Shown: in pieces, positions 1-10,180 of the stretch
Position numbering within the stretch: the first letter of the stretch is position 1
Layout: each line of letters opens with the position of its first letter
Assembly: GCF_012044895.1 (NCBI RefSeq)
Contig: NZ_CP050695.1
Span: 1,022,501 to 1,086,500, forward strand
Source of the DNA: Aquisalimonas sp. 2447
Lineage (GTDB): Bacteria > Pseudomonadota > Gammaproteobacteria > Nitrococcales > Aquisalimonadaceae
Direction: 5' to 3'
Length of the DNA stretch: 64,000 nt
Position numbers and translations under genes: made by a program
Notes under the pieces: generated by a model
Databases searched by the model: none
Told to the model about the DNA's origin: nothing
Seen by the model: the letters and a program-made list of their open reading frames with translations, nothing else

Positions 1-1
1 G

Positions 2-625
2 GGGAACGACATCTCCCGTACCGGTCCGCCACGTCGTGCCGCTCTGGGCCTCGGCCGAACGTTCCAGAACATTGCCCTGTTCCGCGGCATGACGGTGATG
101 GACAACGTCAAGCTCGGCGCCCACGTGCGCACCTGCACGGGGCCGCTCACGGCCATGATGTACCTGGGGCGTGCGCGCCGGGAAGAAGTGCGGATACGCA
201 GCGAGATCGAGCGTGAAGTCTTCGACTTCCTGGAGATCGATCACATTCGTCGCAGCCCCGTGGCGGCGCTGCCCTACGGCCTGCAGAAACGGGTGGAACT
301 GGCCCGGGCGCTGGCCATGCGGCCGAAGGTGCTGATGCTGGACGAGCCGGTGGCCGGCATGAACCGGGAGGAGAAGGAAGACATGGCCCGGTTCATCCTC
401 GACGTCAAGGAGCAGTGGGGCGTGACCGTTCTCATGGTGGAGCACGACATGGGCATGGTCATGGACATCTCCGACCAGGTCTATGTGCTGAACTTCGGGC
501 AGCGCATCGCCGGCGGTCCGCCAGCGGAGGTCCAGCAGAATCCGGATGTCATCGAGGCCTATCTCGGCGCCGACGACATGACCACGCTGCGCGAGCGCCT
601 GCGCGGTGACAAGGGAGCCGCATGA
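2..625 (+). CDS. livG: LivG-type ABC importer ATP-binding subunit (5' end outside window)
   Basis: Cytoplasmic ATPase of a HAAT-family (branched-chain amino acid-like) ABC importer. The gene enters from the left edge, so Walker A is missing; an open frame runs from base 2. Visible in order are the Q-loop (LGRTFQN), a signature reading LPYGLQKRVELARA in place of LSGGQ (a [LA]xYGxQ signature is normal for LivG), Walker B VLMLDEPVAGMN and the switch histidine in VEHDMG. The stop overlaps the livH start (ATGA at 622-625), indicating translational coupling. With livH, livM, a binding protein and livF it forms a complete five-gene importer. Family assignment is firm. The substrate is not readable; the acyl-CoA synthetase at the end of the run argues for a carboxylic acid rather than an amino acid. 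Confidence 0.93.
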   Translation, partial: GNDISRTGPPRRAALGLGRTFQNIALFRGMTVMDNVKLGAHVRTCTGPLTAMMYLGRARREEVRIRSEIEREVFDFLEIDHIRRSPVAALPYGLQKRVELARALAMRPKVLMLDEPVAGMNREEKEDMARFILDVKEQWGVTVLMVEHDMGMVMDISDQVYVLNFGQRIAGGPPAEVQQNPDVIEAYLGADDMTTLRERLRGDKGAA

Positions 626-1503
626 TGGACTGGTTATTCTTCTTCGAGGTGAGTCTGGCGGGGCTGGGGTTCGGCGCGCTGTATTCACTGACGGCCGTGG
701 CCTTCGTGGTGATCTACAAGGCGACCCGGGTCATCAATCTGGCCATGGGCGAGATGCTCATGCTTGGCGCATACATGTTCTTCGGTTTCGCCGGGGCGCT
801 GGCATTGCCCATCTGGGGTGCGCTGATCCTGGCGTTGGCGGGCGGCGCCATGGTGGGACTGATCCTGGAGCGTCTGGTGATCCGTCCCATGCTGGGGGAG
901 AGCCCCATCTCGGTGTTCATGGTCACCATCGGCCTGAGCAGCGTGTTCATCGGCCTGGTGGAGATCATCTGGACGGCGGCCCCGCGCAGCCTGCCCGGGT
1001 TTCTGCCCAGTGACCCGATCTTCATCGGTGACGCCTTCGTCGCGCCGAAGACGTTCTGGAGTTTCATCATCGCCGCGGTGGTGATTGCCGTGTTCCTGAT
1101 CCTGTTCCGCTTCTGGCGCGGCGGCGTGGCGCTGCGGGCCACCGCCTCGGACCAGGGGGCGGCCTACGCCATGGGCATCAACGTGCCCATGGTGTACAGC
1201 CTGGCCTGGGGGGTGGCGGGTCTGCTGGCCGCCGGCGCCGGGGTCCTGCTCGGTTCCATCGCCGGCATTTCCTCGGAGATGGGCTTCTTCGGGCTCACCG
1301 TGCTGGTGGTAGTGATCGTGGGTGGCCTGGACAGTGTCCTGGGTGCCCTGCTGGCGGGATTGCTGATCGGCTGGGTGGAATCGCTGGCCGGGGTGTATCT
1401 GGGCGGGGAGTACGAGCACCTGGTGACGTTCATGATCCTCATGGTGGTCCTGCTGCTGCGGCCCTGGGGCCTTTTCGGAACCCGTGAAATCGAGCGACTT
1501 TAA
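622..1503 (+). CDS. livH: LivH-type ABC importer permease
   Basis: Inner-membrane permease subunit of the HAAT importer, 293 aa, the usual LivH length. It is almost entirely hydrophobic with about eight predicted membrane spans. The N-terminal segment GLGFGALYSLTAVAFVV and the conserved NLAMGEMLMLGAY patch are typical of the family, as is the late GGLDSVLGALLAG loop that contacts the ATPase. The ATG overlaps the livG stop, and livM starts 3 bp after its own stop, so livG-H-M are one translational unit. It should pair with LivM to form the channel heterodimer. The substrate is unknown. Confidence 0.93.
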   Translation: MMDWLFFFEVSLAGLGFGALYSLTAVAFVVIYKATRVINLAMGEMLMLGAYMFFGFAGALALPIWGALILALAGGAMVGLILERLVIRPMLGESPISVFMVTIGLSSVFIGLVEIIWTAAPRSLPGFLPSDPIFIGDAFVAPKTFWSFIIAAVVIAVFLILFRFWRGGVALRATASDQGAAYAMGINVPMVYSLAWGVAGLLAAGAGVLLGSIAGISSEMGFFGLTVLVVVIVGGLDSVLGALLAGLLIGWVESLAGVYLGGEYEHLVTFMILMVVLLLRPWGLFGTREIERL

Positions 1504-1505
1504 TC

Positions 1506-2549
1506 ATGCGTATCGGATCGCCGAAGGAAACCTATGCCGCCGACGAGAGCCTGTTCAAGACCCGCACGCAATGGGTCTGGTTCGGCATTCTCCTGGCATC
1601 GCTGGCGCTTTACCCGTTCGTCGCCAATCTCTACTGGCTGTTTCTGGCCTGCCTGATCTGCATCAACATCATCAGCGCCACGGGGTTGAACATTCTCACC
1701 GGCTACACCGGGCAGGTCAGTCTCGGTCAGGCCGCGTTCATGGGCGTCGGTGCTTACACTGTGGCCTGGCTGGACAACAATGCCGCCACGCCGTTCCTGA
1801 TCAACCTGCTGGCGGCGGGGGTGCTTACCACGCTGGTGGGCATCGTCGCCGGCCTGCCCAGTCTGCGGGTCAAGGGGCTGTATCTCGCCATTGCCACCAT
1901 TGCCGCCTCGTTCATCCTGCAGTTCGTGTTCATCAACTGGGAGAGCGTGACCCGGGGCACGCGGGGCATCAACATCCAGCCGCCGCAGCTGTTCGGCATG
2001 GAGTTCGACAACCCGGACACCTTCTACTGGCTGGTGGTGCCGGTGACGGTGCTCATGGTGATTCTGGCGGCCAATCTCTTCCGCACGCGCGTGGGTCGGG
2101 CGTTCATCGCCATCCGCGACCGGGACATCTCGGCCTCGGTGCTGGGCATCAACCTGCCGCTGTACAAGCTCATGAGCTTTGCCATCGCTTCGTTCTATGC
2201 GGGCATCGCCGGCGGGTTCTACGCCTACTTCTTCGGCTCTATCAATCCGGAGAGTTTCCCGCTGCTCATGTCCATCTTTTTCCTGGCCGCGATCATCGTG
2301 GGCGGCCTGGGCACGATCCTGGGGAGCATTCTCGGGGCCGTGTTCATGACGTTGACGCCGGAGCTGCTGCGCTACGGTGTCGATGTGCTGGAGCCGTTCG
2401 TCCGGGATGCCTCGGCGCTGTTGTCGCCGGTGCGCACCCTGGTGTTCGGCCTGTTGATCGTCGGGTTTCTGCTGTTCGAGCCCCACGGGCTGGCGGAGAT
2501 CTGGCGGCGTATACGGCGCTTCTTCCATCTGTGGCCGTTCCGTAACTAG
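1506..2549 (+). CDS. livM: LivM-type ABC importer permease
   Basis: Second permease subunit of the HAAT importer, 347 aa. After a short hydrophilic N-terminus it has about eight to ten hydrophobic spans. It shows the LivM hallmarks NILTGYTGQVSLGQAAFMGVG near residue 60 and a C-terminal GGLGTILGSILGA loop. The start ATG at 1506 lies 3 bp after the livH stop. A 34-bp gap with an AGGAGG-like ribosome site (ggcaggagggtgattgc) separates it from the binding-protein gene. The coding strand continues with binding protein, livF and an acyl-CoA synthetase, so the cluster is probably one transcript. Confidence 0.93.
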   Translation: MRIGSPKETYAADESLFKTRTQWVWFGILLASLALYPFVANLYWLFLACLICINIISATGLNILTGYTGQVSLGQAAFMGVGAYTVAWLDNNAATPFLINLLAAGVLTTLVGIVAGLPSLRVKGLYLAIATIAASFILQFVFINWESVTRGTRGINIQPPQLFGMEFDNPDTFYWLVVPVTVLMVILAANLFRTRVGRAFIAIRDRDISASVLGINLPLYKLMSFAIASFYAGIAGGFYAYFFGSINPESFPLLMSIFFLAAIIVGGLGTILGSILGAVFMTLTPELLRYGVDVLEPFVRDASALLSPVRTLVFGLLIVGFLLFEPHGLAEIWRRIRRFFHLWPFRN

Positions 2550-2583
2550 CCATTTCCCCTGGCAATGGCAGGAGGGTGATTGC

Positions 2584-3813
2584 ATGACCATCAAGAATCG
2601 AACCAGCGAGCTGTTCCTGAGTGTGGCCTCGGGCCTGCTGCTCGGTCTCATGACCGCCGGCACCGCCGTTGCGGACGAGGCCGAGGAGGCCGAAGTCGGC
2701 GTCGACGCCGATGTGGAGGACGCCATCGTCATCGGCGGGTCCATCCCCATGACCGGGGTGTTCGCTTTCGCCGGGTTGCAGTTCAACGATGGCATCCGCG
2801 ACTTCGTGCGCTGGATCAACGACGAAGAGGACGGTGTGGACGGCCGGCTGTTCCGCTACGTTGGCCAGGACACCGGCTATGATGCCGACCAGTCCGTGGG
2901 CGTGTTCCGGCGCATCACCAGCCGTGAGGACGTGAACTTCTACTTCGGGGATTCCACGGCGTTCTCACAGAGCATCAACTCGGCCCTGAATCGCCAGGAC
3001 ATCCTGATGACCGGGGCGTCCTTTGCCTCGGAACTGAACAACCCGGACGACTACCCGCTGCAGTTCCTGCTGGGGCCGGACTACAGCGAGCAGGTGGGCA
3101 TTCTCCTGGAGTACATTGCCAACGAGCAGCCCGGCGCCCGGGTGGCGTTCGTGTACTCCGACACCGAGTTCGGCCGTGATCCCATCAACGCCAGCGTGGA
3201 ACGGGCCGAGGACCTGGGACTGACCGTGGCCGAGACCATCGTCACCCCCCCTGGGGCGGCGGACATCTCCTCGGCGGCATTGGAGCATCGCCGGGCACGT
3301 CCGGATTACACCATCTTCCACGGCTACATCCTGTCGCCGATCCCGGACTTCATCGAGCGCTCCCGGCAGATGGGCATGGAGACCCGCTTCATGGGCACCT
3401 ACTACACCATGGACCAGGGCATCATCGACGAAATGGGCGACGCGGCAGACGGTTTCATGGGCGTCATGCCGTACCGCTACTACTACGACGAGGAGGCGGA
3501 CGAGTACCCCATCATGCGCACCATCCGGGAGATGAACGACGAGTACCGTGCGACCACCTACATCCAGGCCTGGCTGGCGGGCATCCTGCTCAAGGAGATC
3601 GCCCACGCCACGCTGGAGGCCGGTGACGAGCTCACCGGGACCAACATGCGGCGCGCCATGGATTCCCTGGAGGACATCGATACCGGCGGCATCATGGGTG
3701 TGCCGGTGACGTTCCGTGGCAATTCCATCCCCGTGGGCCGGATCTACCGGGCCGACGTGGAAGCGGGGCGGATGGTGCCGGTGTCCGACTGGATCGACCT
3801 GACCGAGGAGTGA
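2584..3813 (+). CDS. Periplasmic substrate-binding protein of the HAAT importer
   Basis: Type I periplasmic binding protein (LivJ/LivK-like fold), 409 aa. The first ~31 residues form a Sec signal peptide with a hydrophobic LFLSVASGLLLGLMTAG core, cleaved near AVA-DEA. A very acidic stretch follows (EAEEAEVGVDADVEDA), consistent with a halophile's exported protein. The ligand domain starts at IVIGGSIPMTGVFA, the usual start of this family. No cysteine follows the signal, so it is soluble rather than a lipoprotein. The gene sits between livM and livF, so it is the dedicated receptor. The ligand cannot be told from sequence; the neighbouring acyl-CoA synthetase suggests an organic acid (inference). 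Confidence 0.9.
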   Translation: MTIKNRTSELFLSVASGLLLGLMTAGTAVADEAEEAEVGVDADVEDAIVIGGSIPMTGVFAFAGLQFNDGIRDFVRWINDEEDGVDGRLFRYVGQDTGYDADQSVGVFRRITSREDVNFYFGDSTAFSQSINSALNRQDILMTGASFASELNNPDDYPLQFLLGPDYSEQVGILLEYIANEQPGARVAFVYSDTEFGRDPINASVERAEDLGLTVAETIVTPPGAADISSAALEHRRARPDYTIFHGYILSPIPDFIERSRQMGMETRFMGTYYTMDQGIIDEMGDAADGFMGVMPYRYYYDEEADEYPIMRTIREMNDEYRATTYIQAWLAGILLKEIAHATLEAGDELTGTNMRRAMDSLEDIDTGGIMGVPVTFRGNSIPVGRIYRADVEAGRMVPVSDWIDLTEE

Positions 3814-3817
3814 CGAC

Positions 3818-4624
3818 GTGGGGGACGACCGGATTCTCGAAGTCAGCAACATCGAGGTGGTGTACAACCACACCGTGCAGGTCCTCCGCGGCCTGTCGCT
3901 GAACGTACCACGGGGCGAAGTGGTGGCCCTGCTCGGCTCCAACGGGGCCGGCAAGTCCACCACCCTGAAGGCTATCGCCAACGTGCTGTTCCTGGAAAAC
4001 GGCGAGCTGTCCTCGGGTGAAATCCGGTTCCAGGGCGATGTGGTGGGTTCACGCCCGCCGCATCGCCTGGTGCATGACGGGCTGAGCCACGTCATGGAGG
4101 GCCGCCGCGTTTTCGAGGACCTGACGGTGGAGGAGAACCTGGTGGCGGCCGGGTATGCCGCCAGCAGCGGCGCGGGCCGGCTCAAGCAGGACGTGGTCTA
4201 CGAGTATTTCCCGCAGCTGTACTCCCGGCGCCGCTCGCTGGCCGGCTATCTGTCCGGCGGCGAGCAGCAGATGCTCGCCATCGGGCGCGGGCTGCTCGGG
4301 CAACCCAGCATGATGCTGCTGGATGAACCGTCCCTGGGCCTGTCGCCCATGCTGGTGGAGGAGATCTTCGGCATCATTGCCCGCATCAACCGCGAGCAGG
4401 GCGTCGCCATGCTGCTGGTGGAGCAGAATGCCAACGTGGCGCTGGCCCTGGCCTCCTACGGATACATCATGGAGTCGGGCCGGGTGGTCATTGACGGAAC
4501 GCCGGAGAAGCTCATGGCGGACGACGACGTGCGCGAGTTCTATCTGGGCAGTGGCGCCGAGGGCGAGAGCAAGAGCTACCGCGAGGTGAAGCATTACAAA
4601 CGCCGCAAGCGCTGGCTGTCGTAG
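3818..4624 (+). CDS. livF: LivF-type ABC importer ATP-binding subunit
   Basis: Second ATPase of the HAAT importer, 268 aa. Walker A GSNGAGKST lies near residue 46, the signature LSGGEQQMLAIGRGL near residue 145, Walker B MMLLDEPSLGLSP near residue 165, and the switch His is replaced in the VEQNAN motif, as is normal in LivF. The start is GTG at 3818, 4 bp after the preceding stop; no ATG fits. The C-terminal tail (about residues 250-268) is unusually basic (HYKRRKRW) compared with standard ~235-aa LivF proteins, an extension shared by homologues next to acyl-CoA synthetases as far as I recall. An acyl-CoA synthetase follows after 77 bp. Confidence 0.92.
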   Translation: MGDDRILEVSNIEVVYNHTVQVLRGLSLNVPRGEVVALLGSNGAGKSTTLKAIANVLFLENGELSSGEIRFQGDVVGSRPPHRLVHDGLSHVMEGRRVFEDLTVEENLVAAGYAASSGAGRLKQDVVYEYFPQLYSRRRSLAGYLSGGEQQMLAIGRGLLGQPSMMLLDEPSLGLSPMLVEEIFGIIARINREQGVAMLLVEQNANVALALASYGYIMESGRVVIDGTPEKLMADDDVREFYLGSGAEGESKSYREVKHYKRRKRWLS

Positions 4625-4701
4625 TCGGCGGCGCCCGGGCGCACCCTTGGGGGTGTCCGGCCGGGGCATGTGGCAGGTGTCAACAGGCTCCAGGAGGAGG
4701 C

Positions 4702-6525
4702 ATGGCGGACGCATCTCAATTACCCGATCTCTCCCTGCCGCAGATGCTGCGCTGGAATGCCCGTCATCGCGGTGACCGGGTCGCGCTGCGGCAGAAGGAT
4801 TTCGGCATCTGGCATCCCACGACCTGGGCGGAGTATTACCAGCGTGCGCGCCACTTCGGCCTCGGCCTGCGGGAGCTGGGTCTGGCACCGGGCGGGCACT
4901 TCGCCATCATTTCGGAGAACCGCATCGAATGGGTCATCGCCCAGATGGGGGCAGGCATCGTGCGCGGGGTCACCGTCGGCGTCTATCCGACCAGCCCGGC
5001 GCCGGAAGTCGCCTACGTGCTGGAACACTCCGACGCACAGATCGTGCTGTGCGAGGACCAGGAACAGGCCGACAAGGTGCTGGAGGTCCGTGACCAGCTG
5101 CCGGCACTGCGCAAGCTGGTCGTGCCGGAGATGAAGGGGCTGCACAATTATGACGAACCCGACCTGCTGTCCTTCGATGCCGTGGAGCGCATGGGCGAGG
5201 CGGTGGATCGGGAACACCCGGCCCTGGCAGAGGAACTGCTGGACGCCCAGGAACTCGCCGACCTGGCGCTGATGATCTACACCTCCGGCTCCACCGGCAA
5301 GCCGAAGGGGGCCATGATCAGCTACCGCAACATCCGCGCCGTGGCGCCGAGCACCATCGACGGGCTCGGCCTGCGCGAGAGCGACAGTCTGCTGTCCTAC
5401 CTGCCGCTGTGCCACGTCGCCGAGCAGGCCACTACCAATTTCGCGCCCATCTACCTGGGCAGCCTGGTCAACTTCGGCGAGTCCCTGCGCACTGTCCAGG
5501 AGGACCTGCGCGAGGTGGCGCCGACCATTTTCCTCGGTGTACCACGCATCTGGGAGAAGCTGCACTCCGCGATCCACATCAAGATGCTGGAGAGCGGCCG
5601 GCTTCGGCGCTGGCTCTACCACCGGGCGCTGGCGGCCTGTGAGCCTTTCTGTTACCGGGACTGGTCGCAGCTCGGTGTGGGCGAGCGCCTGCGCTACCTG
5701 GCGTCGTACCTGCTGGTGTTCCGCGCCCTGCAGAACTTCATCGGCCTGCGTCGGGTGCGGGTGGCGATCACCGGCGCCGCACCCATTGCGCCGGACATCA
5801 TCCGCTTCTTCCGCATCATCGGCATTCCGCTGCTGGAGGTCTACGGCCAGACCGAGACCACCGGCGTGGTGACGGCCCAGAAACCCGACCGCATCCGGCC
5901 CGGCACCATCGGCGAGGCCACCCCCGGCGTGCAGCTGAACGTCGCCGATGACGGCGAACTGCTGGTGGCCGGCGGCATGGTGTTCGAGGGGTACTACAAG
6001 AACCCGCAGGCCACCGAGGACACCATCCGCGACGGCTGGCTGCATACCGGCGACGTGGTGGAGATGGACGACGGCATCGTGCGCATGGTCGACCGCAAGA
6101 AGGACATCATGATCACCGCCGGTGGCAAGAACCTCTCGCCCTCGGAGATCGAGAACACGGTCAAGGCGAGTCCCTACATCAAGGAGTGCGTCGCCACCGG
6201 CGAGGCCCGCAAGTATGTCACCGCGCTGATCCAGATCGACTACGACACCGTTGCCAAGTGGGCGGAAGAGCACGGTATTGCCTACACCACGTTCCGCAGC
6301 CTGGCCGAGAACCCGGACGTCGACACCCTCATCGACAGCGAGGTGCAGAAGGCCAACGAACAGCTGCCGCGGGTGGCCCAGGTGAAGCGGTTTGCCCTGC
6401 TGACCAAGGAACTGGACCACGACGACGACGAGGTCACCGCTACCATGAAGATCCGTCGCGGTAAGATCTACGAGAAGTACAGCGACCTCATCGAGTCGCT
6501 GTACAAGGATGCCGGCGCCGCCTGA
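4702..6525 (+). CDS. Long-chain-type acyl-CoA synthetase (AMP-forming)
   Basis: Adenylate-forming ligase, 607 aa, activating a carboxylic acid to its CoA thioester with ATP. The P-loop motif YTSGSTGKPKGAM lies near residue 193, the A5 motif YGQTETTG near residue 385 and the A7-A8 region GWLHTGD / DRKKDIMITAGGKNLSP near residues 450-480. The conserved catalytic Lys follows in the C-terminal lid. Length and the N-terminal architecture match the FadD15/bubblegum group rather than E. coli FadD. An AGGAGGAGG ribosome site precedes the ATG. As last gene of the liv cluster it probably traps the imported acid as CoA ester. Chain length and ring specificity are unknown. Confidence 0.88.
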   Translation: MADASQLPDLSLPQMLRWNARHRGDRVALRQKDFGIWHPTTWAEYYQRARHFGLGLRELGLAPGGHFAIISENRIEWVIAQMGAGIVRGVTVGVYPTSPAPEVAYVLEHSDAQIVLCEDQEQADKVLEVRDQLPALRKLVVPEMKGLHNYDEPDLLSFDAVERMGEAVDREHPALAEELLDAQELADLALMIYTSGSTGKPKGAMISYRNIRAVAPSTIDGLGLRESDSLLSYLPLCHVAEQATTNFAPIYLGSLVNFGESLRTVQEDLREVAPTIFLGVPRIWEKLHSAIHIKMLESGRLRRWLYHRALAACEPFCYRDWSQLGVGERLRYLASYLLVFRALQNFIGLRRVRVAITGAAPIAPDIIRFFRIIGIPLLEVYGQTETTGVVTAQKPDRIRPGTIGEATPGVQLNVADDGELLVAGGMVFEGYYKNPQATEDTIRDGWLHTGDVVEMDDGIVRMVDRKKDIMITAGGKNLSPSEIENTVKASPYIKECVATGEARKYVTALIQIDYDTVAKWAEEHGIAYTTFRSLAENPDVDTLIDSEVQKANEQLPRVAQVKRFALLTKELDHDDDEVTATMKIRRGKIYEKYSDLIESLYKDAGAA

Positions 6526-6574
6526 TTTAAGCCTGGAGAGATTTCGGGTGCGTCCGGATGCGCCGTTGAACCAG

Positions 6575-6638
6575 ACGCGGCTGACGCCGCTCCTATACCT
6601 CGGCACATGGGTAGGGTGGACCTTCAGGTCCACCCTAC
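6575..6638. repeat. Two REP-like hairpins between convergent genes
   Basis: Two GTAG-family palindromes lie side by side. At 6575-6596, read on the minus strand, is tataggagcggcgtcagccg, the same family as the pair at 21439-21501. At 6611-6638 is a perfect 12-bp stem GTAGGGTGGACC with a TTCA loop. Both have the GTAG or near-GTAG head plus hairpin design of REP sequences. They lie in the space between the convergent acyl-CoA synthetase and acyl-CoA dehydrogenase genes, a usual place for REPs. Confidence 0.75.
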
Positions 6639-6675
6639 GGCCGACGAGCCAGCGCCAGGAATCGTTGAGCGTTCA

Positions 6676-6709
6676 ACCAGAAAGCCCGCCAGACGGCGGG
6701 CTTTCTGGT
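6676..6709. terminator. Bidirectional terminator hairpin
   Basis: Perfect 15-bp stem (ACCAGAAAGCCCGCC and its complement) closed by an AGAC tetraloop. The stem base gives a short T-rich run on each strand (ggctttctgg). It sits exactly between the stop of the acyl-CoA synthetase (6525, plus) and the stop of the acyl-CoA dehydrogenase (6731, minus), so it can serve both. Confidence 0.75.
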
Positions 6710-6730
6710 CGTGCCATGGATGCGGCCAGC

Positions 6731-7927
<1,197 letters not shown>

Positions 7928-7952
7928 GGCGTGAATTACCTCTGTCTGTTAC

Positions 7953-7981
7953 GAAAAAACCACTGCCCGGGCGGGCAGTGG
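7953..7981 (-). terminator. Intrinsic terminator of the TRAP transporter operon
   Basis: 9-bp perfect stem CCACTGCCC with a 4-base loop at 7960-7981, followed on the minus strand by TTTTTTCG. It begins 13 bp past the permease stop, the textbook position for Rho-independent termination. Confidence 0.85.
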
Positions 7982-7993
7982 CCGTCTCTCCGG

Positions 7994-10012
7994 TTACAGC
8001 CGGAGCCGTATTGGCTCGCCCATGGCCCGCCGCTGCAGGAGTATGGTGGTCGCGCCCACGATCAGTAGCCCGGCTGAGGTCAACATCAGCGTTCCATGGG
8101 TGATACCGACCATACCACCGCCGGGGGCCGCGAGGATCAGGCCGGAGCAGACAAGGGTGATCCGGGAGAACAGTCCGAGGACACCCGGCCCAACCCGACC
8201 GGCTCCGAGCAGGTAGCCCTGCAGGCCGGCAGCCAGCAGGATCACCCCGATCAATGCCGTGATGACCACGGTAATCACCTCCATGGGCGTGCCGAACATG
8301 AGCAGCGCCGGGTTGAAGACGAAGAAGAACGGGATGAAATAGATGATCGTCCCCAACCGCATGGCCTCAAGGCCAGCCCGCATGGGGCTGCACTTGGCCA
8401 CGGACGCGGCAACGAAGGCGGCAATGGCGACTGGCGGCGTAATGAAGCTGAGCATTCCCCAGTACATGATGAACATGTGCGACGCCACCGGGTCCAGTCC
8501 GGCCCGGATCAGCGCCGGTGCCAGAATCACCGCCAGGAAGATATATGCCGCGGTGACCGTCATGCCGATACCGAGCACGAACGCGGTCAGGGCTCCCATG
8601 ATCAGCAGCATGAGCACGTTGTCACCGGCAATGTAGACCAGGTCATTGGTCAGCGTCCCTGCCATGCCCGTGACCTGCAGCGAGCCGATGATCAGGCCGA
8701 TGGCCGCTAGGATGCCGCCGAGTTCGGCGAGGATCTGGCCAACGGCTGAGAGCAGCTTCAGGAAACCCTTGACGCTGAGCTTGTGCTTGGTGAACTGGTT
8801 GATCACCAGCAGCAGCGCTGTGGCAAAGAACGGCGCCGTGGCCTCGCGCTGCAGATGGACCAGCATCCAGACCAGGAGCGCGAACACGAAGATGAAGTAC
8901 CAGCCGTCCTTGAGGACGTCCAGGGGGTTCGGCAGTTCCTCCCGTGGCAGGCCCTTGAGGTCATAGCGCGCGGCGTAGGCGTCGATCTGCATGAACAGAC
9001 CGAAGAAGTACAGCAACGACGGGATGATGGCCGCGATGACGATGGTGACGTAGGACACGCCCAGGAAGTTTGCCATGACGAAGGCCGTGGCCCCCATGAT
9101 CGGTGGCATGAGCACGCCACCCGTGGACGCGCAGGCTTCAACCCCGGCGGCATAGCCGCGGGAGAAGCCGATGCGGCGCATGGTGGGGATGGACAGCGGG
9201 CCGGTGGTGAGCACGTTGGTGACCGGGCCGCCGCTCATGGAGCCCATGAGGCCGCTGGAGAAGATGGCCACCTTGGCCGGACCGCCGCGGAAGCGGCCCA
9301 GCAGGGCAAAGGCGATATTGATGAAGAACTTGCCGGCCCCGGTGTGCTGTAGCGAAACGCCGAACAGCAGAAAGCCGAACAGCAGCAAGGCCGCCACCTG
9401 AGTGGGGATGCCGAACAGGCTCTCCTCACTCATGATGTGGAACGCCGCCGCGTCTTCCAGACCCATGCCCACCCCCGAAATGACGTCGGGCATGCGGTCG
9501 GCGTAGAGGGGGTACAGGGACAGCACGGCGACCACGACGAAGATGGGCCAGCCACCGGTCCGGCGACCCGCCTCCAGCACCAGGGCCCAGGTGGCCAGGG
9601 CCATGTATATGCCGAACTGCGGCGCGGCGTATTCCCACGCCTCCAGCACGATGCGCTCGGCGTTCACGGCGAAATAGGAGAACAGCCCGACGCTGGTGAG
9701 CGCCAGGACGATGTCGTACCAGGCGACGGAGGTTCGCGACGCCGAGCCGGTTGCCGGGAACGAAATGAAGACCATCGTCAGGATGGCCCCCACATAGATG
9801 TACAGGTAACGGCTGTCCAGCATCACCTCGCCGATGAAGAAGCCGAAATTGAAGATCTGGTTGATGGCGAGGATGGTGATGGCCACCGTCATCACCATCA
9901 GGAGCGTCTGCCAGGGGATTGACAGGGCGCGATAGCGCGTAGCGTAGATTTCCTCTGCGCGACGTTCGGCTTCGTCGCTGGCTGCGTTCAGCGTCTGCTG
10001 TTGATCGCTCAT
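7994..10012 (-). CDS. TRAP transporter fused permease (4TM/12TM, TAXI type)
   Basis: Inner-membrane permease of a TAXI-type TRAP transporter, 672 aa. The small (about 4 spans) and large (about 12 spans) subunits are fused in one chain, as is usual for TAXI systems. A soluble N-terminus (about 40 residues) leads into a first block of spans to about residue 200. The large DctM-like domain then carries the conserved GLMGSMSGGPVTNVLTTG and STGGVLMPPIMGATAFVMA stretches. Transport is driven by a cation gradient, commonly Na+. It is downstream of a TAXI receptor gene on the same strand with a 168-bp gap containing hairpins, which could lower permease relative to receptor expression. Start ATG at 10012. 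Confidence 0.92.
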   Translation of the reverse strand: MSDQQQTLNAASDEAERRAEEIYATRYRALSIPWQTLLMVMTVAITILAINQIFNFGFFIGEVMLDSRYLYIYVGAILTMVFISFPATGSASRTSVAWYDIVLALTSVGLFSYFAVNAERIVLEAWEYAAPQFGIYMALATWALVLEAGRRTGGWPIFVVVAVLSLYPLYADRMPDVISGVGMGLEDAAAFHIMSEESLFGIPTQVAALLLFGFLLFGVSLQHTGAGKFFINIAFALLGRFRGGPAKVAIFSSGLMGSMSGGPVTNVLTTGPLSIPTMRRIGFSRGYAAGVEACASTGGVLMPPIMGATAFVMANFLGVSYVTIVIAAIIPSLLYFFGLFMQIDAYAARYDLKGLPREELPNPLDVLKDGWYFIFVFALLVWMLVHLQREATAPFFATALLLVINQFTKHKLSVKGFLKLLSAVGQILAELGGILAAIGLIIGSLQVTGMAGTLTNDLVYIAGDNVLMLLIMGALTAFVLGIGMTVTAAYIFLAVILAPALIRAGLDPVASHMFIMYWGMLSFITPPVAIAAFVAASVAKCSPMRAGLEAMRLGTIIYFIPFFFVFNPALLMFGTPMEVITVVITALIGVILLAAGLQGYLLGAGRVGPGVLGLFSRITLVCSGLILAAPGGGMVGITHGTLMLTSAGLLIVGATTILLQRRAMGEPIRLRL

Positions 10013-10085
10013 GTCATCCGTGCCTGCGGTTTAATGGAGGATTCCCTGACCCGGAACGATTGCTGTCCCGGGTTTTGAACAAGTC

Positions 10086-10157
10086 GGGAGCAGGTGCCTG
10101 GCGTATGTTCGCCTTCGCACCTGCCCCCGGTTACGTCAGGCCCCGATCACACGGGGC
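10086..10157 (-). other. Two hairpins between TAXI receptor and permease genes
   Basis: Two inverted repeats fill the receptor-permease gap. One is GCCCCG-N6-CGGGGC at 10140-10157, just after the receptor stop. The other is a larger stem GCAGGTGC / GCACCTGC at 10090-10124 with an inner ggcg/cgcc pair. Neither has a T-run on the minus strand, so they look like 3'-end protection or partial attenuation signals rather than full terminators. Function is inferred. Confidence 0.5.
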
Positions 10158-10180
10158 TGCGGTCCGACTGCCGGTCCGGC

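Noticed and set aside
4720-6633. 637-codon minus-strand frame opposite the acyl-CoA synthetase
   Set aside because: Antisense shadow of a gene with all adenylate-forming motifs. Composition is typical of reversed high-GC coding DNA.
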